A DNA stretch of 35,010 nt, from assembly GCA_964566545.1 (NCBI GenBank), contig CAZMIX010000025.1:1-35010 (forward strand), given 5' to 3'. Within the stretch, counting starts at the first letter, position 1; each line of letters starts with the position of its first letter. Below are positions 8,324-16,672 of this stretch, in pieces. The notes under the pieces are model-generated. The model was not told the DNA's origin. It ran no database searches and was given only the letters and a program-made list of their open reading frames with translations. The translations under genes were made by a program, and so were the position numbers. The DNA comes from JAEYFP01 sp964566545. GTDB lineage: Bacteria; Bacillota; Clostridia; Lachnospirales; Lachnospiraceae.

Positions 8324-9370
8324 CTATAAATTTGGTAAATGAATCTTATACTGCTTGCTGATTTCGTCAACAATTTGCTCGTTTTCTTCCAATACGATTG
8401 CATATATGAGATAATCTTCCCACAGCGCTACCTGTTCTTGTTTTGCCTCCGAGAGCAAGCTGAAATCGTGTATAAACCGTGCCAGCCCGGCGATTTTTTC
8501 AGCCATCTCATTACCAAGCGGCGTTCTTTCCCATAAAACATCAAGGCGGTCACTATAGCTTACCCGCTGCATCGCAGCATACCAAGGCACGAAAAGAAAG
8601 AAATCCCAGGATAAAATCATGGCAAGTGCCATGATCCATTCAAATACAGAGTTTGCCGCGAACATGTCAAAGTGAAGAAACACACCCCATATGATAAAGG
8701 TAGGAATGGTGCCAAACACGGCAATTACAATATATATCGCTGCCGTTTGATTTTTGTCCTCTTGATTCTTTCTCTGAATATATCCTGAACGTTCGGCTCT
8801 GGCAAAGCGATTTTGCTTCCACTGCAGCAAGGCTTTTTTATTATTTAGCCTGCCGTCTTTAATGAGATACAGCAATTCCTGCTCACTATCGTCAAGCTTT
8901 TGGGCTTTTTCGGTGCTCCGCACAATTCGGCCGTTTTTCTCAAAGCGAATGGCTTTTTTATTTTGCATACTGAGTAAGGTGGCAACTATATCTTTTTTGC
9001 CGTAAAGATTCAAATCTATCAGCAGGCTGACATATGCGGGAGCAAGCCTCTCCAGATTGTCCCGGTAATAATCAATATCCTGTACGGGAATAAATGAGGC
9101 ATCATCGCGTACCCGTCTAGCCCTGCCTTTTTGTATGCCAAGCGCAATGGCCGCGATTAAAACCGGAACCAAAACCATGGAACAAATAAAGAAGGTTAGA
9201 GCAAGACCAATCAAATATGTTTCCAGTGTATTCCAGCCGTCAAATATATCAATGCCATAGCCAAACAAAAGAGAAAAAGCGTACAGGCATGCGATCACCG
9301 CAAAGAAAACCAGCATATTTTTGCGCTTTTGTTTTTTTGTTAGTTTTGTTTTGAAACGTGACTTTTTCAT
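8324..9370 (-). CDS. DUF2207-like membrane protein lacking the extracellular domain
   Basis: Integral membrane protein of 348 residues, function unknown. Hydrophobic segments lie at about 19-40, 52-75, 212-235 and 238-262, with basic residues at the N-terminus. The middle (PAYVSLLIDLNLYGKKDIVATLLSMQ) and the C-terminal stretch QVALWEDYLIYAIVLEENE resemble the C-terminal half of DUF2207 proteins, where a cytoplasmic winged-helix-like part sits between membrane pairs. The large extracellular domain usual at the N-terminus of that family is absent. The ribosome site is weak (GAGGGC). It stands alone between the AraC gene, which converges on it, and the pseudo-ABC gene. The family match is from memory of the motif pattern and is moderately sure. 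Confidence 0.6.
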   Translation of the reverse strand: MKKSRFKTKLTKKQKRKNMLVFFAVIACLYAFSLLFGYGIDIFDGWNTLETYLIGLALTFFICSMVLVPVLIAAIALGIQKGRARRVRDDASFIPVQDIDYYRDNLERLAPAYVSLLIDLNLYGKKDIVATLLSMQNKKAIRFEKNGRIVRSTEKAQKLDDSEQELLYLIKDGRLNNKKALLQWKQNRFARAERSGYIQRKNQEDKNQTAAIYIVIAVFGTIPTFIIWGVFLHFDMFAANSVFEWIMALAMILSWDFFLFVPWYAAMQRVSYSDRLDVLWERTPLGNEMAEKIAGLARFIHDFSLLSEAKQEQVALWEDYLIYAIVLEENEQIVDEISKQYKIHLPNL

Positions 9371-9457
9371 TTGCCCTCACATTTAAAATTTAATTTTCAA
9401 TTCGCCGCGCTTCTCCTCGCTCACAGCGTAATAGGAAGCAAACTAATTGAATTCCAT

Positions 9458-10999
9458 TTAATTTGCTTCTTCCCTCATCGTATATAATTTGGGAATTTTT
9501 TCTTTATACAAGTACAGCCAAGGCGTCGTCACTGGCAGGCTTCCGAAATTCTTTTTGTCATATTCCTGTATGGCGCCGCTCTCCTCGATGCAGATGACGC
9601 GGTCGGCAATTCCAAGCGAATCCGCGAGATTGACCGCCAGTATCACGACCGCGATTTTTTTCTCGAGCAGCTTTTCCATCCGCTTCATGATATGGATGCG
9701 CTGGGACACCTCCGCACCCTTAAACGGAGAAACGCAAAATACGACCTTCGGATTCTGTAAAAGGATCCGCGCATAAATCAAATCATACTTCTGCATTTCC
9801 GATAATTGCTCAATACGCATGTCAAAGACCTCTTCCCCGAGTGTCGGCGCAAATTCCCTGCGGATTCCTTTTCTGATCCGACTGTTTAACCAGATAGATG
9901 ACAGCTTGTGATCCATCGTAAAGCAGAGATTTTCCATATAGCTCATCTCCGGAAACAGCATCGTCTTTGTCGGGGACTCCTGGATGACGGCGACGCTTCG
10001 CTCACGCTTTTTGGAAAACGCCTCCCCATCGACGAACAGCTCCCCGCTTTTATAAGTCCCGTCCTTCGTCGTGAGCAGATCCAAAAAGTCCTGAAACAGG
10101 CAATTATTCATATCCTGCACGACAAGGCATTCGCCAGCCGTCACACGCAGGCTCAAGTCCCTGATATTTCCGCAGCACAAATGCGCCGTTTCAAACGCCG
10201 CCTTCGGAAGCCTTGCCGCCTCGGATCGTTTTACCGCCTCCGGCTTTCTTTCAAGCTGCTCCTTCACATGGCGCTCAAAATCCTCCGTACATTGAAATGA
10301 GAACGTATCCGGAATCGGATCTAAGTCCTGAAAGATCTTCGTGATTTTCCCGTTCATCATCAGAGAGGTCCGTCCGCAAATTTGCCTCGCTTCCTCAAAA
10401 TGCGCCGCAATATACAGAAATGACATGCCTTTTCCCGCATAATGGCGCAGGATTTCATGCAACTTCACAAGCTCCGTATCGCTGACGAATGTCCCGATAT
10501 CCTCAAGCACGACCAAATGGCTGCCTGCAACGACCGCCTTTAAAATTTCCACGACAAGCCGCTCAAACGCGCTTAATTTTTCTACATACTCCTCCGCCCG
10601 GATTTCCAGCCCGATATCCTGCAAAAACGGCTGAAGCTGCTGTTTTAGCATCCGAGGCTGGATCACATGCTTGCGAAAGCCCGGACGCAGCACGAAAATA
10701 TTGTCCGCCACCGTCAGCTTTGCCGCAAGACAGCTTTTATTCCGTATCACGCTGATGCGGTTGACGCCGTAGGACGGATAACGCCAGTGGTTGACGAGCT
10801 TTTCCTTATAATAAACATAGCCGTAATGCAGCGGGTGATTCCTTTGCAACAGCTCCAAAAGGGCGGCCAGACCATAATGATTGACCGGCACGAGTCCCAT
10901 GATTTCCCCCGCCCAGATCGTCATGCTGAAATTTTCAAGCAGGAGGATCCCCTGCTCCTGGTAGGTCACCCGTTCCATCCTAAGCGTTTCATCCTTCAT
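9458..10999 (-). CDS. Degenerate RbsA-like tandem ABC protein, predicted ATPase-dead
   Basis: A 513-residue protein with the two-domain layout of sugar ABC ATPases (RbsA/MglA, about 500 residues), but with catalytic motifs lost in both halves. In half 1 the Walker A position (about 36-46) reads LVPVNHYGLAA with no GKS/T, the Q-loop glutamine is missing, the signature is LSAFER instead of LSGGQ, and a Walker-B-like LVVLED and H200 remain. In half 2 the Walker A site reads VVQDMNNCLFQD (about 293-304) and the signature LSEMQK. The scaffold between motifs is still recognisable (LTVADNIF; FEEARQICGRTSLMMNGK). There is no frameshift or stop, so this looks like a maintained pseudoenzyme. Its ATG overlaps the kinase stop (ATGA), which ties it to the two-component system. 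A role as regulator or adaptor is inferred. A weak inverted repeat (9435-9442/9462-9469) spans its stop. Confidence 0.8.
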   Translation of the reverse strand: MKDETLRMERVTYQEQGILLLENFSMTIWAGEIMGLVPVNHYGLAALLELLQRNHPLHYGYVYYKEKLVNHWRYPSYGVNRISVIRNKSCLAAKLTVADNIFVLRPGFRKHVIQPRMLKQQLQPFLQDIGLEIRAEEYVEKLSAFERLVVEILKAVVAGSHLVVLEDIGTFVSDTELVKLHEILRHYAGKGMSFLYIAAHFEEARQICGRTSLMMNGKITKIFQDLDPIPDTFSFQCTEDFERHVKEQLERKPEAVKRSEAARLPKAAFETAHLCCGNIRDLSLRVTAGECLVVQDMNNCLFQDFLDLLTTKDGTYKSGELFVDGEAFSKKRERSVAVIQESPTKTMLFPEMSYMENLCFTMDHKLSSIWLNSRIRKGIRREFAPTLGEEVFDMRIEQLSEMQKYDLIYARILLQNPKVVFCVSPFKGAEVSQRIHIMKRMEKLLEKKIAVVILAVNLADSLGIADRVICIEESGAIQEYDKKNFGSLPVTTPWLYLYKEKIPKLYTMREEAN

Positions 11000-12039
11000 C
11001 GCAAAGCCTCTTGGTTTTTGATTTCCCTGTCACTTATGATTGCCGGAAGCGTGATTTCCACATCGGTACCCACGCCCGGCATTGAAAACACATGCAGGCC
11101 GTATTCCTCGCCAAACAGCAGATGAATCCTGTTGTTGACATTGACAAGAGCGATCCCGCCCTCCGACTTTTCCCCGTTTGGCTTTAGTGCGCGGCCGCTC
11201 TTTTCCAGACGCTCGTTCATCCGCTCGAGCACTTCGGCATCGATGCCCACGCCGTCATCCGAGATGCGGATCAGCAGGCGCTTTTTGCTGCGCACAAGAG
11301 AAATTTTCAAGTGTCCGCTGCCAATTTTGCATTCGGTCCCATGAATGATGCTGTTTTCCAGAATCGGCTGCATCGTCAGCTTCGGAATCCTGCAGCTGTA
11401 AATTTCCTCGCGGTCCTGCGCATCACACTCGATCGAAAGGCTCAGGCGCTCGCCGAACCGGTACTGCTGAATGCTGAAATACGTCTCGCAGTTTTGCAGC
11501 TCCTCTTCCACCGACACGAGATTTTCGACCTTGCTGATCGTATAGCGGAAAAAAGTGGCAAGCGCCTCCGTCATATCGGATACGCTTGTCAGGCCCGCAA
11601 TCAGCGCTTCGCTGCGAATGCTCTCCAGCGTATTATATAAAAAATGGGGATTGATCTGATTTTGCAAAGCGAGATACTGCGCCTGCCTTTTATTGAGCTT
11701 CAGCAGCTCGGACGAGTCCATCATGCCTAAAAGCTGTTCGAGCACCCGCGCGCCGGACGGTGTCAGCTCCACCCTTCTCAAATCCTCCATGTTCGCGGTC
11801 GTATAACCGTCCAAAAACAGCCGCATGTCCTTTTCGTTGTACCGGTACGGCTTGATGACCCATGCCCATGCCAACGCCGCAAGCACGATCAGAAAGACTG
11901 CCTCCACAATAAGCGGCCAGACCGGAACATCCCCCTTCCTGATTTCGACGCCGTAGATCAGCATCGAAAAAAGATAGAGCGCCGCGGTGGCGGCCGCCAA
12001 TATTTGAATACGAAAGGATAAATAGAGAGTTTTTTTCAT
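10996..12039 (-). CDS. Short LytS/YesM-type histidine kinase without an extracellular sensor
   Basis: Sensor kinase of 347 residues. Two transmembrane helices (about 10-30 and 42-62) enclose a loop of only about 11 residues, so there is no extracellular ligand domain. A linker without an obvious HAMP leads to NQINPHFLYNTLES, with phospho-acceptor H132. The ATPase domain has an N box LTMQPILENSIIHG and G boxes SDDGVGI and GIALVNVNNRI. It follows its response regulator by 16 bases and overlaps the pseudo-ABC gene by ATGA. With so little outside the membrane, the signal must come from inside, from the membrane, or from a partner protein. The co-encoded pseudo-ABC protein is the obvious candidate, but this is inference. 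Confidence 0.92.
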   Translation of the reverse strand: MKKTLYLSFRIQILAAATAALYLFSMLIYGVEIRKGDVPVWPLIVEAVFLIVLAALAWAWVIKPYRYNEKDMRLFLDGYTTANMEDLRRVELTPSGARVLEQLLGMMDSSELLKLNKRQAQYLALQNQINPHFLYNTLESIRSEALIAGLTSVSDMTEALATFFRYTISKVENLVSVEEELQNCETYFSIQQYRFGERLSLSIECDAQDREEIYSCRIPKLTMQPILENSIIHGTECKIGSGHLKISLVRSKKRLLIRISDDGVGIDAEVLERMNERLEKSGRALKPNGEKSEGGIALVNVNNRIHLLFGEEYGLHVFSMPGVGTDVEITLPAIISDREIKNQEALR

Positions 12040-12055
12040 GAAAACAGCTCCTCCG

Positions 12056-13633
12056 TCAACCGTATATCTTCCGGTATTCCGCCGGATTTAAGCCTGTGGC
12101 CTTTCGAAACGTATGCGTGAAATGCTTCCTGTCAAGATAGCCAACCTGTTCGCAGATTTCCGAAACGGCCATATCCGTCTCCCTGAGAAGCGTCTTCGCT
12201 TCCTCGATCCGCACCTTTGTCAGATACTTTAAAAAGCCCTCGCCCGTTTCCTTTTTAAACAACGCGGAAAAATAACTGACACTGAAGCCTGCCTTTTCAC
12301 AAACCTCCTCCAGCGTGATCGGTTCGCTGAAATGCTGATTCACATACTGTTTTGCGAGCCGAATCGGCTTTGTGGCCTCGCTGCTTTTCAGTTCGCCCGC
12401 CTCTTTTAAAAGCTGCTTCTGCATCTTAAGCAGCTCTTCAAATAATTCGTCCATGCTGCCGCACTGCCCGCATTTAAACTCAAACACCCGCCGGATATCA
12501 TCCGCGCCTGCGGCGGCGATCCGCGTGATAAATAAAACGCCCGCCTTCTCCACAAGCTCGAGCACCTCTCGCCCGCACAGCTTCTTAGTGGCGGCAGCCC
12601 TCTCCTTCAGCAGTGTGACCGCCTGCTCGATCAGCGTTTCATCATTCAGCTCCACCGCCTGCTCAATCAGCCTGCCGTACTGCTGCAGCACCGTTTCCAG
12701 TTCGATTCCCGAAGCCTTTGGAACATCCTCCAAAATCCTGCCGACGCCCTCCACCAGACGCTCGGCAATCGCCGCCTGTGCCTCCTTTAAGGAAACTGCC
12801 AAATCCTTGGCTCGTTTCACCGGCCTTCCAAGAGATAGGGAAAATTCCACAAGTCCGTACAGGTCTTTCCTGCCGTTTAACTGATTTAAACAATCTCTTA
12901 TTTTTTTTCGGACAACGGTTCGTTTTTCTTCCCTGTATTGCAGCAGACCATAGCCCGTGCTCATTTGAAAATAGAGCAGCACCTCGGCGCAGTCCTCCCG
13001 CAGCGTGGACAGCAGCAGCTCACGCACCTTTTCCTGCAGCATTTCTACTGCGGAATCGCTCATCTTCGGCTCGCCGCTGTCTATTTTGATCAGCAGCATC
13101 TGTAAAACGCCGACACTCTGGTCGATATAATAGGTATTTTTCAGTATTTCCTCTGAAACTCCTTCAAAATGCGGTGAAAGCAGATCCCGAATCAGGCTGT
13201 TGCGAAGCGTTGTCACGGCCTGTCTGCCATTTTGCTCTGTCTCAAGCAGTCCCGCTGTCTTTTCGATTTTCTCCCGAATGCCTTTCAGCGTGTCCATCAG
13301 CTCAGTCTGCTTGATTGGCTTTAGCAGATAATTGCCGACGCCGTAGCGAATCGCGGTCTGCGCATACTCAAAATGCGCGTAGCCGCTGATGATCACAACC
13401 TCTAACTCCGGCCTTAACCTCTTTGCCTGTTCGATCAGCTCAAGCCCGTTGCAGCCAGGCATACGGATATCCGTAATCAAAATATCCGGTTTCAGCGTCT
13501 CAATCAGGTCAAGAGCCTCCAGACCGTTTTCCGCCGTGCCGGCGACCTCCATCCCAAGGCCCTGCCAGTCTGCCAGCGTCTGCACAAGCCTGCATATCAA
13601 TTTTTCATCATCCGCAATGATCACCTTTAACAT
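12056..13633 (-). CDS. YesN-type response regulator with AraC DNA-binding domain
   Basis: Response regulator of 525 residues. The receiver domain (1-120) has D8/D9, phospho-acceptor D55 in ILITDIRMP and the Lys of LLKPI. The middle region, about 120-420, lacks known motifs. The last 100 residues form an AraC domain (ITLEEVCEKAGFSVSYFSALF; then YLDRKHFTHTFRKATGLNPAEY). The start follows GGAGG and sits about 10 bases after the predicted transcription start, so the leader is minimal. It heads the operon with the short kinase and the pseudo-ABC protein. The most likely target is the ribose-type transporter operon immediately upstream, by the usual arrangement of such clusters. Confidence 0.93.
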   Translation of the reverse strand: MLKVIIADDEKLICRLVQTLADWQGLGMEVAGTAENGLEALDLIETLKPDILITDIRMPGCNGLELIEQAKRLRPELEVVIISGYAHFEYAQTAIRYGVGNYLLKPIKQTELMDTLKGIREKIEKTAGLLETEQNGRQAVTTLRNSLIRDLLSPHFEGVSEEILKNTYYIDQSVGVLQMLLIKIDSGEPKMSDSAVEMLQEKVRELLLSTLREDCAEVLLYFQMSTGYGLLQYREEKRTVVRKKIRDCLNQLNGRKDLYGLVEFSLSLGRPVKRAKDLAVSLKEAQAAIAERLVEGVGRILEDVPKASGIELETVLQQYGRLIEQAVELNDETLIEQAVTLLKERAAATKKLCGREVLELVEKAGVLFITRIAAAGADDIRRVFEFKCGQCGSMDELFEELLKMQKQLLKEAGELKSSEATKPIRLAKQYVNQHFSEPITLEEVCEKAGFSVSYFSALFKKETGEGFLKYLTKVRIEEAKTLLRETDMAVSEICEQVGYLDRKHFTHTFRKATGLNPAEYRKIYG

Positions 13634-13650
13634 CTCGATCCTCCGCTAAC

Positions 13651-13679
13651 ATCATAGCATCCCCATACCCGAAATTCAA
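13651..13679 (-). promoter_or_regulatory. Promoter of the second two-component operon
   Basis: TTGAAT and TATGAT are spaced 17 bases on the minus strand, just upstream of the response regulator start. It lies after the terminator of the transporter operon, so these genes form a separate transcription unit. Confidence 0.65.
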
Positions 13680-13699
13680 GAAAGACCAGTTCCCAAAAC

Positions 13700-13733
13700 A
13701 AAAGTTCTCATCGTAAATGCAATGAGAACTTTT
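13700..13733 (-). terminator. Rho-independent terminator of the transporter operon
   Basis: A perfect 12-bp stem (AAAAGTTCTCAT with ATGAGAACTTTT) around a 10-base loop, followed on the minus strand by TTTTGTTTT-type sequence. It lies 25 bases after the stop of the tandem binding protein. Confidence 0.8.
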
Positions 13734-13758
13734 GCTGTCGCCGACTAAACAGCTTAAT

Positions 13759-15567
13759 TTATTTTGTTAATACGGAAACGCCCGTATCTACAACTTCACC
13801 GCCAAGCGATTCGCCCTCGAGTGCCTTCACACATGCTTCAACTCCCTTTGCTCCCATGACATCCGGATTCTGTGCCATCGTGCAGAGCAGATAGCCGTCA
13901 TCGATCAGGCCAAGGATCGCATCGGACTTGTCAAAGCCGACACCGATCACGCCCGCTTTGCCGGAAGCCTTGATCGCATTGCCTGCGCCGGTCGTGGAAC
14001 CTTCGTTACAGCCAAAGATTCCGACAACGCCCTGTGTGATATAGTTTTCCGCGATGCTCTGTGACTTTGCGGCATCGCCCTCGCCGTACTGCGTCTCGAG
14101 CAGCTCGTAGGCGGTTCCTTCGAATGCGGAGCGGAAGCCTTCCTCACGCATCACGCAGGAATCCGTCGCGGCGTTGACATTGATAATACCGATCGAGCCT
14201 TCCTTAATGCCGGCTGCTTCTAATGCCTTTAACATTTCCTCGCCTGCGGTCTTGCCCGCGGCCTTATTATCCGTGGAGAATGTCGCTTCGGCTTCTACGT
14301 TTGCCGGAGAATCCACATAGACGATCTTCACGCCTGCTCCTGCGGCTTCCTTTAATGCTGAGGAAATCGCATCGGGACCGTTTGCCGCTACCATGATCGC
14401 TTCATAGCCGCCTGCGACCGCGTTGTTGACGCATTCGATCTGCTGTGCGTCGTCCTTCGTATTCGGAGACATAAACGTTACGGATACGCCAAGCTCTTTT
14501 GCTTTCGCCTGCGCGCCTTCATCGAGCGTTACCCAGTGCTGGTCGATCGAATCCATCGTGATCAGCGCAATTTTCCATTCCTTGCTGGCCGCCGCGCTGT
14601 CCGCTGCTGCCGCCGCACCTGCCGCTGCGCCGGAAGCTGTCAATACGGAAACGCCCGTATCGGTCACTTTGCCGCCAAGGCTTTCGCCGTTGATCGCCGC
14701 TACCGCTGCCTTAACGCCCTCATAGCCCATCACGTCCGGATTCTGTGCCATCGTGCAGAGCAGATAGCCGTCATCGATCAGGCCAAGGATCGCATCGGAC
14801 TTGTCAAAGCCGACACCGATCACGCCCGCTTTGCCGGAAGCCTTGATCGCATTGCCTGCGCCGGTCGTGGAACCTTCGTTACAGCCAAAGATTCCGACAA
14901 CGCCCTGTGTGATATAGTTTTCCGCGATGCTCTGTGACTTTGCGGCATCGCCCTCGCCGTACTGCGTCTCGAGCAGCTCGTAGCCGGTTCCTTCGAATGC
15001 GGAGCGGAAGCCCTCTTCACGCATCACACAGGAATCCGTCGCCGCGTTGACATTGATGATACCGATAGACCCCTCTGTTACGCCCGCGCTCTCGAGTGCC
15101 TTTAACATTTCCCCGCCTGCCGTCTTGCCTGCGGCCTTGTTATCCGTGGAGAACGTCGCCTCAGCCTCTACGTTTGCCGGAGAATCCACATAGACGATCT
15201 TCACGCCTGCTGCCGACGCTTCTTTCAGTGCCGAGGAGATCGCGTCAGGGCCGTTCGCCGCCACAATAATTGCCTTTGCGCCTGCCGATACGGCATTGTT
15301 CACACATTCGATCTGCTGTGCGTCATCCTTCGTATTCGGCGCCATAAACTGTACGGTCACGCCAAGCTCCTGCGCCGCCTTCTGCGCGCCCTCATTCAAT
15401 GTAACCCAGTGCTGGTCGATCGAGTCCATCGTGATCAGCGCGATGACCGTATCGGAGCCTGTTGCTCCTCCTGCTGCCGCATCTGTTGTTTGAGCCGCAC
15501 TTGTACAGCCCGCCAGCGTTCCCGCGATCAAACACAGGGAACTCACTACTGCCAATACCTTCTTCAT
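13759..15567 (-). CDS. Lipoprotein with two fused sugar-binding domains (tandem type I PBP)
   Basis: Extracellular solute-binding lipoprotein of 602 residues, about twice the normal RbsB length. The signal peptide ends in the lipobox LAGC, with lipidation at C21. Two complete type I binding domains follow, about 40-308 and 331-602, joined by an Ala-rich linker (about 312-330). Each carries MDSIDQHW, PNTKDDAQQIECVNNAV, VAANGPDAISSALKEA and the FGCNEGSTTGAGNAIKASGK region. The copies are related by an 873-bp tandem duplication, with 249 bp identical at the DNA level, so the fusion is recent or kept uniform by gene conversion. The start has AAGGAGG. It is the last gene of the rbsA-rbsC-like operon and should deliver the sugar to that permease. 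The sugar is unknown. Confidence 0.92.
   Translation of the reverse strand: MKKVLAVVSSLCLIAGTLAGCTSAAQTTDAAAGGATGSDTVIALITMDSIDQHWVTLNEGAQKAAQELGVTVQFMAPNTKDDAQQIECVNNAVSAGAKAIIVAANGPDAISSALKEASAAGVKIVYVDSPANVEAEATFSTDNKAAGKTAGGEMLKALESAGVTEGSIGIINVNAATDSCVMREEGFRSAFEGTGYELLETQYGEGDAAKSQSIAENYITQGVVGIFGCNEGSTTGAGNAIKASGKAGVIGVGFDKSDAILGLIDDGYLLCTMAQNPDVMGYEGVKAAVAAINGESLGGKVTDTGVSVLTASGAAAGAAAAADSAAASKEWKIALITMDSIDQHWVTLDEGAQAKAKELGVSVTFMSPNTKDDAQQIECVNNAVAGGYEAIMVAANGPDAISSALKEAAGAGVKIVYVDSPANVEAEATFSTDNKAAGKTAGEEMLKALEAAGIKEGSIGIINVNAATDSCVMREEGFRSAFEGTAYELLETQYGEGDAAKSQSIAENYITQGVVGIFGCNEGSTTGAGNAIKASGKAGVIGVGFDKSDAILGLIDDGYLLCTMAQNPDVMGAKGVEACVKALEGESLGGEVVDTGVSVLTK
13862..14110. repeat. 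Direct repeat copy A (identical to 14735-14983)
   Basis: These 249 bases are identical to 14735-14983, a period of 873 bases (291 codons) inside one gene. Just outside, the copies differ at many mostly synonymous sites. This copy encodes part of binding domain 2. Confidence 0.95.
14735..14983. repeat. Direct repeat copy B (identical to 13862-14110)
   Basis: Second copy of the 249-base identical block, encoding the matching part of binding domain 1. The first mismatch after it (14984 against 14111) changes Gly to Ala in the ELLE-adjacent position. Confidence 0.95.
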
Positions 15568-15604
15568 TTCCTTTCCTCCTTATCAAATGAAATTCATTTT
15601 CTAT

Positions 15605-15632
15605 AATTAGCGCCATGGTATGGCGGCTAATT
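15605..15632 (-). other. Intercistronic hairpin between permease and binding-protein genes
   Basis: AATTAG, a bulged C, then CGCCAT pairs with ATGGCG and CTAATT around a 3-base loop. It includes the permease stop codon and has no long T run. Such stems often mark RNA processing or stabilise the binding-protein message so that it exceeds the permease message. That role is inferred. Confidence 0.55.
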
Positions 15633-16655
15633 TCCTTTTTTTGCGAGCGGATTCTTCTTAAATACCCCTCTGCGGAATACTACATCCAAAAGTACCGCAA
15701 ACACGACGATGACGCCGATAACGATACGCTGGATCCCAACCTGCGCGCCGATCATGTTCAAGCCGTTTTCGAGCGTCTGCCACACTGCCGCTCCGGCCAG
15801 CGTGCCGAGCAGGATCCCTGTCCCTCCAAGGGGAGAAATGCCGCCGATGACTCCGGCTGCGACCGCATACATCTCATACATGTTGCCCGCTTCCATATTG
15901 CCCATATTCGCCTGTCCGCAAAGGATCAGACCGACAACAAACGAACAGAAGGCGCTGACAAGGTATGCCTTTGTGACGGTTCCAACGACATTGACGCCGG
16001 ATAGCTGCGCCGCATCGATATTAGAGCCTATCGCATAAATATGTCTTCCCGTCCTCGTCTTGGAAAGCAGGAAAAAGAAGAGGATAAAAATGACGATCGC
16101 GATCCAGAACGTATTGTAGATGCCCGCTGTCTTTCCGTAGTAGAACACACTCTGAAAGCTGTCCGCCGCTTCCTTTCCAATCCCTGAGCTGATGGCATCC
16201 GTATTCCGGTTGCCGTTTACCATATAAGCGACGCCCCTTGCGACAAACATCGTGCCGAGCGTGGCGATAAATGGCGGGAGCTGGCACTTGCCGACGAGGA
16301 TGCCGTTGATGATGCCGATCACCATACAGCAGCACAGCGCGATCAAAATTGCCACGGCCGGAGAAACGCCCATCGTCATCAGCGTCGCCGTAATCATGGC
16401 GCTCATGCCCACGACCGAGCCGATGGAAAGATCAATATTTCCGGTGATCAGGCAATAGCTCTGGCCGATGCCGATCAACAGGTACTTTGACATGGAACGA
16501 AGCAGATTCATGACGTTCTGTCCCGTAAAAACGGTGGAATTGATCATGCCGAAGGCGATATAGATGATGATCAGACCCGCAAAAGCGGTCAGCGCCCCTC
16601 TCATTCCACGGATATCCAGAATCCCCTTTAAGGGATGTTGCTTGCTGCGACTCAT
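15627..16655 (-). CDS. Ribose-type sugar ABC transporter permease (RbsC family)
   Basis: Inner-membrane permease of 342 residues with about 8-10 hydrophobic segments and the family markers YLLIGIGQSYCLITGNIDLS, LGTMFVARGVAY and GVIGGISPLGGTG. It forms the channel through which the bound sugar passes, driven by the adjacent ATPase. I place the start at 16655 because AAGGAGG precedes it at normal distance. An ATG at 16673, overlapping the ATPase stop (TAATG), would add six residues but has no ribosome site. It lies between the ATPase gene and the tandem binding protein, in the usual A-C-B order. The substrate cannot be read from sequence. Confidence 0.92.
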   Translation of the reverse strand: MSRSKQHPLKGILDIRGMRGALTAFAGLIIIYIAFGMINSTVFTGQNVMNLLRSMSKYLLIGIGQSYCLITGNIDLSIGSVVGMSAMITATLMTMGVSPAVAILIALCCCMVIGIINGILVGKCQLPPFIATLGTMFVARGVAYMVNGNRNTDAISSGIGKEAADSFQSVFYYGKTAGIYNTFWIAIVIFILFFFLLSKTRTGRHIYAIGSNIDAAQLSGVNVVGTVTKAYLVSAFCSFVVGLILCGQANMGNMEAGNMYEMYAVAAGVIGGISPLGGTGILLGTLAGAAVWQTLENGLNMIGAQVGIQRIVIGVIVVFAVLLDVVFRRGVFKKNPLAKKGN

Positions 16656-16672
16656 TTCTTTTTCCTCCTTCA

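Noticed and set aside
9435..9469. Inverted repeat GAAGCAAA/TTTGCTTC as a terminator of the pseudo-ABC gene
   Set aside because: The right arm is coding sequence including the stop region, and no T run follows on the minus strand.
13858..14984. Repeat block as a possible CRISPR or satellite array
   Set aside because: There are only two copies, 873 bases apart, in frame inside one gene, and each encodes a full protein domain.
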